Assembly: GCA_023266355.1 (NCBI GenBank)
Contig: JAHFQM010000014.1
Span: forward strand, 1 to 36,432
Origin: Aquabacterium sp.
GTDB taxonomy: Bacteria; Pseudomonadota; Gammaproteobacteria; Burkholderiales; Burkholderiaceae_C
Direction of reading: 5' to 3'
DNA: 36,432 nucleotides
This document shows, one piece after another, positions 8,264 to 16,518 of this stretch (position 1 is the first letter of the stretch; each line of letters starts with the position of its first letter). The position numbers and the translations under genes are program-made. The notes under the pieces are model-generated. The model worked only from the letters and a program-made list of their open reading frames with translations, was not told where the DNA came from and did not search any database.

Positions 8264-9970
8264 TCACATCTTCTCGGGTGCGCTCACGCCCAGCAGGGCC
8301 AGGCCACTGCGCAGCACCTGGGCGGTGGCCGTCAGCAGCGCCACGCGGGCCCGGCCGAGTTCGACATCATCCACCAGGAATCGTTCCGCGGCGTAGTAGC
8401 TGTGGAAGGCACTGGCGAGGTCGCGCAGGTAGAAGGCCACGTCGTGCGGGGCCAGGCCCAGCGCGGCCGAGGTGAGCATGTCGGGGAACTCGGCGAGCTT
8501 GCTCATCAGCGCCAGTTCGGTGGGCGCGGCGAGCAGGTCCAGCTTGGCCTGCGCCAGGGCACCGAGGTCGCCACCGGCCTTCTCGACGTACTGGGCGCGC
8601 ACCGAGTGGATGCGGGCGTGGGCGTACTGGACGTAGAACACGGGGTTCTCGTCGTTCTGCTTGAGGGCCAGGTCGACGTCGAAGGTGAACTCGGTGTCGG
8701 CCTTGCGGCTGATCAGGAAGAAGCGCACCGCATCCTTGCTGGTCCACTCGATGAGGTCGCGCAGGGTGACGTAGGAGCCGGCGCGCTTGGAGATCTTGAC
8801 CTCCTCGCCGTCCTTCATCACGGTGACCATCTTGTGCAGCACGTAGTCGGGCCAGCCCTGGGGGATGCCGACGCCAGCCGCCTGCAGGCCCGCGCGGACC
8901 CGGGCGATGGTGCCGTGGTGGTCGGAACCCTGGATGTTGACGCACTGGCCGAAGCCGCGCTCCCACTTGGCGATGTGATACGCCACGTCGGGCACGAAGT
9001 AGGTGTAGCCGCCGTCGGACTTGCGCATGACGCGGTCCTTGTCGTCACCGTAGTCGGTCGAGCGCAGCCACAGGGCGCCGCCTTCCTCGAAGGTCTTGCC
9101 CGCATCCTTGAGCTTTTGCACCGCCGCCTCGACCCGGCCCGAGGTGTAGAGGCTCGACTCCAGGTAGTAGTTGTCGAAACGGACGCCAAAGGCCTTCAAG
9201 TCCAGATCCTGCTCGTGGCGCAGGTAGGCCACGGCGAACTGGCGGATGCCGTCGAGGTCGTTCACGTCGCCGGAGGCGGTGAACGCGCGGTCATCGGCCT
9301 TGACCGTTTTCTTGGCCAGGAAGTCGGCGGCGATGTCGGCGATGTAGTCACCGTTGTAGGCCGATTCGGGCCAGTCGGCGTCACCGGGCTGGAGGCCCTT
9401 CAGGCGCGCCTGGGTGGAGGCGGCCAGGGTGGCGATCTGCACGCCCGCGTCGTTGTAATAGAACTCGCGCGTGACCTGCTGGCCCTGCGTTTCGAACAGG
9501 TTGCACAGCGCGTCGCCCAGGGCGCCCTGGCGGCCGTGGCCGACGTGCAGCGGGCCGGTGGGGTTGGCCGAAACGAACTCGACCAGCACCTTGTGCGCGT
9601 TGGCCGGCTGCCAGCCGAACTGGTCGCCCGCCTGGAACACGTCGGCGACGACGCTTTGCTTGGCGGCAGGCTTCAAGCGCAGGTTGATGAAGCCTGGGCC
9701 GGCGATTTCGATGGGCAGCGTCACCCACTGCTGCACCGCGGGTTGGGCTTCGAGCGCGGCCACCAGGGCCGTGGCCAGCTCGCGCGGGTTCTTCTTCTTG
9801 AGCGGCTTGGCCAGCTGCATGGCGGCGGTCACGGCCAGGTCGCCGTGGGCGGCTTGTTTGGGCGCCTCGAAGACGGGCGCCGGCAGGGTGCCGGCAGCGG
9901 CGGCCTCGGGGGCCACCTGGCGCAGGGCGTCGCCCAGGGCAGAAAGAAGGTCACGCTTGGCTTGGATCAT
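8264..9970 (-). CDS. argS: Arginine--tRNA ligase
   Basis: Class I aminoacyl-tRNA synthetase that charges tRNA-Arg. The 568-residue protein has the N-terminal Add-1 domain, the HIGH signature as HVGH (about 142-145, in PTGPLHVGHGRQGALGD), a KMSK-like KISKRAG (about 391) and the C-terminal DALR anticodon-binding domain. The start at 9970 (MIQAKRDLLSALGD) fits homologues; the open frame upstream is Pro/Ala/Arg-rich and not family-like. It is the first gene of the leftward argS-SPOR-dsbA set and is divergent from the kinase gene. Confidence 0.97.
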   Translation of the reverse strand: MIQAKRDLLSALGDALRQVAPEAAAAGTLPAPVFEAPKQAAHGDLAVTAAMQLAKPLKKKNPRELATALVAALEAQPAVQQWVTLPIEIAGPGFINLRLKPAAKQSVVADVFQAGDQFGWQPANAHKVLVEFVSANPTGPLHVGHGRQGALGDALCNLFETQGQQVTREFYYNDAGVQIATLAASTQARLKGLQPGDADWPESAYNGDYIADIAADFLAKKTVKADDRAFTASGDVNDLDGIRQFAVAYLRHEQDLDLKAFGVRFDNYYLESSLYTSGRVEAAVQKLKDAGKTFEEGGALWLRSTDYGDDKDRVMRKSDGGYTYFVPDVAYHIAKWERGFGQCVNIQGSDHHGTIARVRAGLQAAGVGIPQGWPDYVLHKMVTVMKDGEEVKISKRAGSYVTLRDLIEWTSKDAVRFFLISRKADTEFTFDVDLALKQNDENPVFYVQYAHARIHSVRAQYVEKAGGDLGALAQAKLDLLAAPTELALMSKLAEFPDMLTSAALGLAPHDVAFYLRDLASAFHSYYAAERFLVDDVELGRARVALLTATAQVLRSGLALLGVSAPEKM

Positions 9971-10137
9971 GGGCGGGATTCTACGAGGCGGCGCCCCGGC
10001 GGCGGCTCCGCCTGGCCGGATCCCGGAGAAGTGCGCAGAATTGCCCACGCCGCAGACGCTTTTTTGAGGCCTCAAGCCGGGCCCAGCGTGACAAGATGCA
10101 CAACATGAAGCGCATCAGATAACGGCATCGGACCAGC

Positions 10138-11454
10138 ATGGACGTCAGCACGATCGGCAAGTACCGGGTCCTCCAGAGGCTGGGCGAAGGCGCCACCAGC
10201 GAGGTCTTCCTGGGCCGCGACGACTTCCACGACCGCGAAGTCGCCATCAAGCGGGTGCGCGCCAGCGCCCTGGGCGATGCGGTCGATGGCCCCGTCTATG
10301 CGCGCTTCTTTGCCGCCGAAGCCGCCTTGGTGGGCCGCTTGCAGCACCCCAACGTCGTGCAGATCTACGACGCGGTGGCCGACCCGACCTCGCCCTATGT
10401 GGTGATGGAGTACGTGCCGGGCACCACGCTGCGCAGCTTCTGCCGACCGGACCAGCTCCTGCCGCTGGAGCTGATCGTGGAAATCGGCTTCAAGTGCGCG
10501 ATGGCACTGGGCTATGTGTACCGCCAGGGCCTCATCCACCGGGACGTGAAGCCGGCCAACATCCTCGCGCTGACCAACGCGCAAGGCATGGTCACCGACG
10601 TGAAGATCAGCGATTTCGGCAGCGTGCTGAACATGACGGCGGACTCGACCCAGGTGCACAAGGTCGGCTCGCTGGCCTACATGGCACCCGAGCAGCTCGA
10701 CGGCCAGGTGCTGGACAGCCGCGCCGACATGTACGCGCTGGGAGCCGTGCTCTACCACCTTGTCGCGGGCCGCCCGCCTTTCGATGCGCCCTCCCAGGCT
10801 GCGCTCATGAACCTGATCTACAACGAGACGCCCACGCCGCTGTCCGGCCTGCGCGCGGGCGTGAACCCGGCCGTCGATGGCGTCATCCTCAAGGCCCTGG
10901 CCAAGAACCCCAACGACCGCTACCCCAACTGGGACGCCTTCGCGCAAGCGCTGTCAGGGTTGATTTCGGACCACCAGGTGCCGCGCGGCCACCTGCAGGG
11001 CGTGCTCGACTCCGAGCGTTTCAACCTGCTGCGTGCGCTCGACTTTTTCTCGCAGTTCGGCGATGTGGAGTTGTGGGAGGTGGTGCACCGCGCGCGCTGG
11101 CAGCGTTTCGCCTTCGGGCATGCGCTCTACCGACGCGGCGAGGAGGGGCGCAGCTTCCACATCATGGCCCAGGGCAGCGTGGAGGTGTACCGCAACAACA
11201 AGCGCGTGGCCCTGCTGGGTGCGGGCACCTCGGTGGGCGAGATGGCCTACCTGGCGCCCAGCCCGGAACTGCGCAAGCACAGCACCGACGTGGTGGTGAC
11301 CGAGCCGGCCACGACGATTTCGTTCACGCCCGAGGCCATGCAGCAGCTCAGCCCGGCCTGCCGGCACCTGTTCGACGAGGCCTTCATCCGCGTGCTGGTG
11401 CGGCGCCTGCATGCCGCCCACGAGGCACTGGCACACCCGCGGCGCATCATGTGA
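10138..11454 (+). CDS. Serine/threonine protein kinase with C-terminal cyclic nucleotide-binding-like domain
   Basis: A 438-residue Hanks-type kinase. The kinase domain (about 8-275) has the glycine loop GEGATSEV, the ATP-anchoring VAIK lysine (K38), HRDVKPAN with catalytic D136, the metal-binding DFG (D159) and the APEQ motif, so it should be active. The C-terminal part (about 310-420; FAFGHALYRRGEEGRSFHIMAQGSVEVYRNNKRVALLGAGTSVGEMAYL) has the shape of a Crp/cNMP-binding beta-roll. There is no transmembrane helix, so it is cytosolic, unlike PknB-type receptor kinases. A plausible model is kinase activity gated by a nucleotide or by partner binding; that is inference. It is divergent from argS. 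Substrates are unknown. Confidence 0.9.
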   Translation: MDVSTIGKYRVLQRLGEGATSEVFLGRDDFHDREVAIKRVRASALGDAVDGPVYARFFAAEAALVGRLQHPNVVQIYDAVADPTSPYVVMEYVPGTTLRSFCRPDQLLPLELIVEIGFKCAMALGYVYRQGLIHRDVKPANILALTNAQGMVTDVKISDFGSVLNMTADSTQVHKVGSLAYMAPEQLDGQVLDSRADMYALGAVLYHLVAGRPPFDAPSQAALMNLIYNETPTPLSGLRAGVNPAVDGVILKALAKNPNDRYPNWDAFAQALSGLISDHQVPRGHLQGVLDSERFNLLRALDFFSQFGDVELWEVVHRARWQRFAFGHALYRRGEEGRSFHIMAQGSVEVYRNNKRVALLGAGTSVGEMAYLAPSPELRKHSTDVVVTEPATTISFTPEAMQQLSPACRHLFDEAFIRVLVRRLHAAHEALAHPRRIM

Positions 11455-11583
11455 ACCAGGGTGGGCCCGCCGGGTTGACGCCTGTCATCCGGGCAGCGAT
11501 GCGGCGCGTTACATTGGGCACGGGCCGTGCCTTCCCTCGTTCGCGGTCTGCCAACCACCCCACTCAATTCCTAGGAGTTCGAC

Positions 11584-11847
11584 ATGCGTGCACTGATCGC
11601 CACCGCCGTTCTGGCCCTGATGTCCACCCTGGCCCACGCCGATCCGGCTTGTGATGCCAAGGCCGCCGAAAAGAAGCTGGCTGGCGCCGCCAAGAACAGC
11701 TTCATCAAGAAGTGCGAGAAGGACGCAGGCGGTGCGGGCCCAGCCTGTGCTTCCAAGGCCGTGGACAAGAACGGCAAGGCCCTGGCCGGCGCCGCCAAGA
11801 ACAGCTTCATCAAGAAGTGCGAAAAAGAAGCCGCTGTGGCCAAGTGA
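11584..11847 (+). CDS. Small exported protein with two PsiF-like repeats
   Basis: An 87-residue protein with a 19-residue signal peptide (cleavage after THAHA-like LAHA) and two copies of a repeat of about 25 residues, C23-K46 and C55-K81, each with one Cys at either end and the shared core LAGAAKNSFIKKCEK. The spacing of cysteines and the KNSFIKKC core resemble PsiF repeats (phosphate-starvation-inducible protein family). Function is unknown; it is basic and probably periplasmic with two disulfides. The ribosome binding site TAGGAG (11572-11577) is well placed and a strong terminator follows, so it is a complete single-gene unit. Assignment to PsiF is by pattern and moderate in confidence. 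Confidence 0.85.
   Translation: MRALIATAVLALMSTLAHADPACDAKAAEKKLAGAAKNSFIKKCEKDAGGAGPACASKAVDKNGKALAGAAKNSFIKKCEKEAAVAK
11677..11826 (+). repeat. Near-identical 45-bp intragenic direct repeat
   Basis: Bases 11677-11721 and 11782-11826 encode the same 15 residues and differ at only a few positions, mostly third codon bases. This points to a recent internal duplication or gene conversion within the small exported-protein gene. Confidence 0.8.
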
Positions 11848-11872
11848 GCCCCGGCCCACGGCCGAACCAGCG

Positions 11873-11894
11873 AGCCGCCTTCGGGCGGCTTTTT
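11873..11894 (+). terminator. Intrinsic terminator of the PsiF-like gene
   Basis: Stem AGCCGCC, loop TTCG, GGCGGCT, then TTTT, starting 26 bases after the stop codon. Confidence 0.85.
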
Positions 11895-11921
11895 GCTGCC
11901 CGGGCCTGGGTCGACAAGGGC

Positions 11922-12377
11922 TCAGCGCGTGCCCACCCCGCGCGCCAGCATCGCCCCCAGCAAGGGCAAGATCAAAAGCAAGTGCGCTTGCACCATGATC
12001 CAGCGCCGCACCTGGCGCACCTCGGCCGCATCGGGCAGGGCACCGGTGGCCCGCTCGGCCTTGCGCCAGCGGATGAAGGCGAACGTCGGCTTGAGCGACA
12101 ACAGCCCGATCACCACGAACACCCCCAGCTTGGCGTGCAGCACGGGTTGGTGCCAGTACCAGCCCATGCCCTTCATGCCCCAGTGCGTCCGCGCCAGGCC
12201 GGTGAGTAGCACCAGGATGGCGGCACCCAGGTAGATCAGGTCCAGCCGCGCCAACCGGTGCACCACGGCCGCGTTCAGCCACTCAGGCCGGCACAGCGCC
12301 GCCTCGCTCGTCAGGAAGACGATGAGGCTGAAGATGGCGATGTAGTGGGCGTAAGCCAGCAGGGTTTCTTGCAGCAT
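11922..12377 (-). CDS. DUF2214 family membrane protein
   Basis: A 151-residue integral membrane protein with four hydrophobic segments (about 10-25, 43-62, 78-98 and 125-145), resembling the DUF2214 family of unknown function. Conserved-looking elements include YAHYIAIFSLIVFLTSEAAL, GWYWHQPVLHAKLGVFV and LSLKPTFAFIRWR; the His residues in the membrane segments could bind haem or metal, but this is only a suggestion. ATG 12377 is preferred over a TTG at 12395 because it gives a normal family N-terminus. It starts 23 bp after the lysR stop and is probably co-transcribed with it. Confidence 0.8.
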   Translation of the reverse strand: MLQETLLAYAHYIAIFSLIVFLTSEAALCRPEWLNAAVVHRLARLDLIYLGAAILVLLTGLARTHWGMKGMGWYWHQPVLHAKLGVFVVIGLLSLKPTFAFIRWRKAERATGALPDAAEVRQVRRWIMVQAHLLLILPLLGAMLARGVGTR

Positions 12378-12400
12378 GGCCGCATCATGCCCCAAGCGGG

Positions 12401-13318
12401 TCAGAGGCCCGCGGCGCGGCGCCAGTAAGCGGCATCACCGTACGTGGCCTTGATGAAATCGATCCACAGGCTCAAGCGCAGCGGCAGGTGCTTGCGCTGC
12501 GGGAAGACGGCGTAGATGCCGTTGGGCGGCGCCGTGAATTCGTCGAGCACGCTCACCAGCCGGCCGGCGCGCACATCGGCCTCGACCTCCCACCACGAGC
12601 GCCAGGCCAGGCCCAGGCCCTCCAGGCACCAGGCGTGCAGCACCTGGCCGTCGGAGCAGTCCAGCCGGGGCGCGGGCCGCACGTGCACCACCTGGCCATC
12701 GACCGTGAAGGCCCAGCCGCGCGTCTGGCCCGCCTCGGAGCTCAAGGCCAGGCAGGCGTGGCGAACGATGTCGGACGGGTGCGCGGGCATGCCATGGGCC
12801 GCCACATAGGCCGGGCTGGCCACGCACAGGCGGCGGTTGTCGGCCAGACGTACGCTGATGAGGCTGGAGTCGGGCAGGTCGCCCACGCGCACAGCGCAGT
12901 CGAAACCTTCGTTGACCAGGTCCACCATGCGGTCCGAGAGGTTCAGGGAGACCGACACCTCCGGGTGCTGGGCCGCGAAACGCGGCACCAGGGGCGCCAC
13001 GTGCCGACGCCCGAAACCCGCTGGCGCGGTGATGCGCAGGTGCCCGCTGGCCTTCAGGCCACCGGCGCTGACGCTGGCTTCGGCGCTGGCCAGGTCGGAC
13101 AGCAGGCGCTGGGCGTCCTCCAGGAAGGCCGTGCCCTCGTGCGTCAGGGTGATGCGCCGCGTGGTGCGCACCAGCAGCTTGACGCCCAGGCGCTCTTCCA
13201 AGGCGTCGATGCGCCGCCCCACGACCGCCGGTGCCACGCCCTCGGCGGCCGCGGCGGCGGTCAGGCTGCCGCGCACGGCCACGCCGACGAAGGATTCAAT
13301 CTGCTTGAGTCGGTCCAT
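12401..13318 (-). CDS. LysR family transcriptional regulator
   Basis: A 305-residue LysR regulator. The N-terminal winged helix-turn-helix (about 1-60; MDRLKQIESFVGVAVRGSLTAAA, with VVGRRIDALEERLGVKLLVRTTRR) is followed by a periplasmic-binding-protein-like effector domain (about 90-295). The start at 13318 matches homologues; the longer open frame upstream is not protein-like. It is divergent from glcB across 250 bp and may control glcB, itself or neither. The effector is unknown; the AAAAAEG turn is close to the CrgA/AaeR-like group, which says little about the ligand. Confidence 0.92.
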   Translation of the reverse strand: MDRLKQIESFVGVAVRGSLTAAAAAEGVAPAVVGRRIDALEERLGVKLLVRTTRRITLTHEGTAFLEDAQRLLSDLASAEASVSAGGLKASGHLRITAPAGFGRRHVAPLVPRFAAQHPEVSVSLNLSDRMVDLVNEGFDCAVRVGDLPDSSLISVRLADNRRLCVASPAYVAAHGMPAHPSDIVRHACLALSSEAGQTRGWAFTVDGQVVHVRPAPRLDCSDGQVLHAWCLEGLGLAWRSWWEVEADVRAGRLVSVLDEFTAPPNGIYAVFPQRKHLPLRLSLWIDFIKATYGDAAYWRRAAGL

Positions 13319-13473
13319 GGCTTTCCATCGCTGGTCGAACAGGGCAAGGCAAGGGCCACATCGCGCCCGGCCCCGCCACCGCCAGGTGCGGTCCATGGTG
13401 GGCAGCGCCGCGACAAAACACAAGCGCATCTCCCTCAGGTCAGCCCCCGACTCGCGTCGATTCTAACTTTCAG

Positions 13474-13489
13474 GTCATTAATCAATGAC
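13474..13489. promoter_or_regulatory. Perfect dyad GTCATT-AATC-AATGAC in the lysR-glcB promoter region
   Basis: A perfect 6-bp inverted repeat with a 4-bp centre, in an AT-rich patch about 80 bp upstream of glcB and 155 bp upstream of the divergent lysR gene. It is a reasonable operator candidate for the LysR regulator or another factor. A -10-like GAATAA lies at about 13521-13526, but no clear -35 could be assigned. The rest of the intergenic region shows nothing else I can name. Confidence 0.4.
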
Positions 13490-13568
13490 TTTTTAGCATC
13501 TTAATGTCGAGATTGGTATCGAATAAACTGCGACCGTTGCTTCAGCTTTCTGATTTCGAGGGGTTCCC

Positions 13569-15773
13569 ATGAGCGCACGCACCACCGTCCACGGCCTGCA
13601 AGTGGCCACCGAGCTGTTCCGTTTCGTCGAAGACAAGGTGCTGCCCGGCACCGGCGTGGACAGCGCCAAGTTCTGGGCCGGCTTCGACGCCATCGTCAGC
13701 GACCTGGGCCCCAAGAACGCTGCCCTGCTGGCCGAGCGCGACCGCATCCAGACCGAGATGGACCAGTGGCACACCGCCCACCCCGGCCCCATCTCTGACA
13801 TGGTCGCCTACCGCGCCTTCCTGGAGCAGATCGGCTACACCGTGCCCGTGCCCGCCGACGTCAAGGTGACCACATCGAACGTGGACGCCGAACTGGCCAC
13901 ACAAGCCGGCCCGCAGCTGGTGGTGCCCATCCTGAACGCGCGTTACGCCCTGAACGCCGCCAACGCCCGCTGGGGCAGCCTGTACGACGCCCTGTACGGC
14001 ACCGACGCCATCCCCGAGACCGATGGCGCCGACAAGGGCAAGGGCTACAACCCGGTGCGTGGCGCCAAGGTGATCGCCTGGGCCCGCAACTTCCTGGACC
14101 AGTCCGCCCCGCTGGAAGGCGCGTCGCACAAGGAGTCGGCCGGCTACCGCGTCGAGGGTGGCAAGCTCGTCGTGGCCCTGAGCAACGGCAAGACCACCGG
14201 CCTGCAAAACCCTGAGCAGTTCGTCGGCTTCCAAGGTGATGCCGCCGCACCCACCAGCGTCCTGCTGGTCAACAACGGCCTGCACATCGACGTCCAGATC
14301 AACCGCGACACCGCCATCGGCAAGACCGACGCGGCCGGCGTGTCCGACCTGGTGCTGGAATCGGCCCTGTCCACCATCCTGGACCTGGAAGACTCGGTCG
14401 CCGCCGTCGACGCCGAAGACAAGGTGCTGGGCTACAGCAACTGGCTGGGCATCCAGAAGGGCACGCTGACCGAAGAAGTCGCCAAGGGCGGCAAGACCTT
14501 TGTGCGCAAGCTGAACGCCGACCGCGTGTACACCGGCGTGAAAAATGGTCAAGTGGGCGGCGAAGTCAAGCTGCATGGCCGTTCGCTGATGTTCGTGCGC
14601 AATGTGGGCCACCTGATGACCAACCCGGCCATCCTGTGGGGTGCCGAAGGCCGTGAGATCCCCGAAGGCATCATGGACGCCGTGGTGACCACCACCATCG
14701 CCCTGCACGACCTGCAAGGCCATGGCGCCATCGACGGCCAGAAGATCAACAACTCGCGCAAGGGCTCGGTCTACATCGTCAAGCCCAAGATGCACGGCCC
14801 AGCCGAAGTGGCCTTCGCTGCCGAGCTGTTCACCCGCGTGGAGCAGCTGCTGGGCCTGCCGGACAGCACCGTCAAGCTGGGCATCATGGACGAAGAGCGC
14901 CGCACCTCGGCCAACCTGAAGGCTTGCATCGCCGCCGCCCAAAGCCGCGTGGCCTTCATCAACACCGGCTTCCTGGACCGCACCGGCGACGAGATGCACA
15001 CCGCCATGCTGGCCGGCCCGATGATGCGCAAGGGCGACATCAAGGCCAGCGACTGGATCGCCGCTTACGAGCGCCGCAACGTGCTGATCGGTCTGCAATG
15101 TGGCCTGCGCGGTCGCGCCCAGATCGGCAAGGGCATGTGGGCCATGCCTGACCTGATGGCCGAGATGCTCAAGCAGAAGATCGGCCACCCCAAGGCCGGT
15201 GCCAACACCGCCTGGACGCCCTCGCCCACCGCCGCCACCCTGCACGCCACCCACTACCACCAGGTGAACGTGGCCGCCGTGCAAGTGGAGATCGAGAAGT
15301 CCGGCGAAGACGCGCAAAGCCTGATGGACAAGCTGCTGACCATCCCCGTGGCTGCGCAAGCCAACTGGTCGGACGCCGAGAAGCAACAGGAAGTGGACAA
15401 CAACATCCAGGGCATCCTGGGTTATGTGGTGCGCTGGATCGACCAGGGTGTGGGCTGCTCCAAGGTGCCCGACATCCACAACGTGGGCCTGATGGAAGAC
15501 CGCGCCACGCTGCGCATCTCCAGCCAGCACGTGGCCAACTGGCTGCACCACGGCGTGGTGACCGAGGCCATGGTGCGTGACAGCTTCGCCCGCATGGCCG
15601 CCGTGGTGGACGGCCAGAACGCCGGCGACGCCGCCTACGAAAGCCTGGTGGCCAACCCCCAAGGCGCCGCCTTCCAGGCCGCCCTGGACCTGGTCTTCAA
15701 GGGCAAGGAACAGCCCTCCGGCTACACCGAGCCGCTGCTGCACGCCTGGCGCTTGAAGGTCAAGGCGGCTTGA
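13569..15773 (+). CDS. glcB: Malate synthase G
   Basis: Condenses glyoxylate and acetyl-CoA to malate in the glyoxylate bypass and glycolate/glyoxylate use. The 734-residue length is that of isoform G, not the shorter AceB. Family sequence runs throughout: SALSTILDLEDSVAAVDAEDK, GRSLMFVRNVGHLMTNPAI, LGIMDEERRTSANLKACI (acid-base and metal region) and FINTGFLDRTGDEMHT. The ribosome binding site GAGGGG (13558-13563) is 5 bases before ATG. It stands alone, without glc or ace genes, divergent from a LysR regulator and followed by a strong terminator. Confidence 0.97.
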   Translation: MSARTTVHGLQVATELFRFVEDKVLPGTGVDSAKFWAGFDAIVSDLGPKNAALLAERDRIQTEMDQWHTAHPGPISDMVAYRAFLEQIGYTVPVPADVKVTTSNVDAELATQAGPQLVVPILNARYALNAANARWGSLYDALYGTDAIPETDGADKGKGYNPVRGAKVIAWARNFLDQSAPLEGASHKESAGYRVEGGKLVVALSNGKTTGLQNPEQFVGFQGDAAAPTSVLLVNNGLHIDVQINRDTAIGKTDAAGVSDLVLESALSTILDLEDSVAAVDAEDKVLGYSNWLGIQKGTLTEEVAKGGKTFVRKLNADRVYTGVKNGQVGGEVKLHGRSLMFVRNVGHLMTNPAILWGAEGREIPEGIMDAVVTTTIALHDLQGHGAIDGQKINNSRKGSVYIVKPKMHGPAEVAFAAELFTRVEQLLGLPDSTVKLGIMDEERRTSANLKACIAAAQSRVAFINTGFLDRTGDEMHTAMLAGPMMRKGDIKASDWIAAYERRNVLIGLQCGLRGRAQIGKGMWAMPDLMAEMLKQKIGHPKAGANTAWTPSPTAATLHATHYHQVNVAAVQVEIEKSGEDAQSLMDKLLTIPVAAQANWSDAEKQQEVDNNIQGILGYVVRWIDQGVGCSKVPDIHNVGLMEDRATLRISSQHVANWLHHGVVTEAMVRDSFARMAAVVDGQNAGDAAYESLVANPQGAAFQAALDLVFKGKEQPSGYTEPLLHAWRLKVKAA

Positions 15774-15797
15774 TGCTGCTGGTTTGACATCGGCTTG

Positions 15798-15822
15798 AAG
15801 GCACCCTGCGGGGTGCCTTTTT
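15798..15822 (+). terminator. Intrinsic terminator of glcB
   Basis: Stem AAGGCACCC, loop TGCG, GGGTGCCTT, then TTT, 24 bases after the glcB stop codon. The stem is flanked by A on the left, so weak termination of leftward transcription is also possible. Confidence 0.88.
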
Positions 15823-15984
15823 CATGGGCGCATCGCCAGCACGTCGTGTTTTGCATCGGCCAAATGGGTGGTCCATGGCGGATGTGCGCTCGGCTGTGAC
15901 CACAAGGCGACACATCTATCGCATTCCGATACGCCCCAGCAAGGTGCAGACATAGAATCTGCGCGACGCTGAGTATCCGCGGAT
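15823..15984. other. Non-coding stretch upstream of the structured leader
   Basis: No gene seen. A possible -10 TAGAAT (15953-15958) lies inside a small inverted repeat, GCAGA-N7-TCTGC (15946-15962), but no good -35 precedes it. A palindrome ATCCGCGGAT is at 15975-15984. If the -10 is real, transcription would start near 15965, just before the structured region that follows. Confidence 0.3.
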
Positions 15985-16137
15985 CAGGGAGGCGGAGCGA
16001 CATCACATGGCGGCACAAGCCATGGTGGACAACCCACGTCACACATCCCAAGCTGCACCTTGCAGCCTGCGCCTCCCTGCGCCACCCAAGCACTCGCTTG
16101 TTGCGGGTACGAACGTCGATTCACCGTTCGCATACCC
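15985..16137 (+). ncRNA. Candidate structured RNA leader (multi-branch fold) upstream of lipoprotein gene
   Basis: Four nested or adjacent pairings form a closed junction. P1 is CAGGGAGGCG (15985-15994) with CGCCTCCCTG (16070-16079), 10 bp perfect. Inside it lie P2 CATGGC-N7-GCCATG (16006-16024), P3 GTGG-N5-CCAC (16025-16037) and P4 GCTGCA-CCT-TGCAGC (16052-16066). A fifth hairpin, P5 (GGGTA/GAACG with CGTTC/TACCC, 16105-16137), ends 3 bases before the AAGGAG ribosome binding site of the lipoprotein gene. The layout is like a riboswitch or regulatory leader, or a small RNA. I do not recognise it as a known class, and GC-rich DNA folds easily, so it is a candidate only. Confidence 0.35.
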
Positions 16138-16152
16138 AACAAGGAGTTTTTG

Positions 16153-16518
16153 ATGCAAAAGCTGGCTCTGTCCGCCGCACTGGTTTCCGTCGCTCTGCTG
16201 AGCGGCTGCGCTTCAATCCTCAACGAGAAGACCCAACAGGTCAACGTGTCCGCTTCCAACGGCAAGGCCATCAAGGGCTCCGTGGACGGCGTGCCTTTCA
16301 CCGGCCCCGGCATCGTGACCGTGCAGCGTCAGAAGGCTTCCAAGGTCTTCAACGTGGAAACCGCCGGTTGCGCCAAGCAGACCTCGGTTGAGAACAGCGT
16401 CGATCCGAAGTTCTTCATCAACATCCTGAGCGGCGGCGCCTTCGGCTCCACGACCGACTACTCCACCGACAAAATGTGGAAGTACGCCGACAACGTCGTG
16501 ATCTCCTGCGGTCAGTGA
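16153..16518 (+). CDS. Putative lipoprotein
   Basis: A 121-residue protein with a lipoprotein signal peptide: a basic start, hydrophobic core and lipobox LLSG-C19, so it should be lipidated and anchored on the periplasmic side of a membrane. The mature part (ASILNEKTQQVNVSAS..., then VDPKFFINILSGGAFGSTTDYSTDKMW) resembles a family of small proteobacterial lipoproteins of unknown role; the central GxVDGVPFTGPGIVTV looks like a small beta domain. The start at 16153 has an AAGGAG 6 bases upstream; a longer open frame from 16060 would bury the signal peptide and is rejected. Its stop codon overlaps the start of the DUF4105 gene (TGATG). Confidence 0.85.
   Translation: MQKLALSAALVSVALLSGCASILNEKTQQVNVSASNGKAIKGSVDGVPFTGPGIVTVQRQKASKVFNVETAGCAKQTSVENSVDPKFFINILSGGAFGSTTDYSTDKMWKYADNVVISCGQ

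Noticed and set aside
8213..10108. 631-codon open frame on the plus strand across argS
   Set aside because: It is antisense to the clearly recognisable argS. Its product is a low-complexity mix of Val, Gly, Ala, Gln and His, as expected from the complement of GC-rich codons, and it has no family match.
13542..15743. 733-codon open frame on the minus strand across glcB
   Set aside because: Antisense shadow of malate synthase G, with the same low-complexity composition and no ribosome binding site.
16060..16152. Extended start for the lipoprotein
   Set aside because: The extra 31 residues would place a Cys-rich non-signal stretch before the lipobox, and the good ribosome binding site is at 16141-16146.
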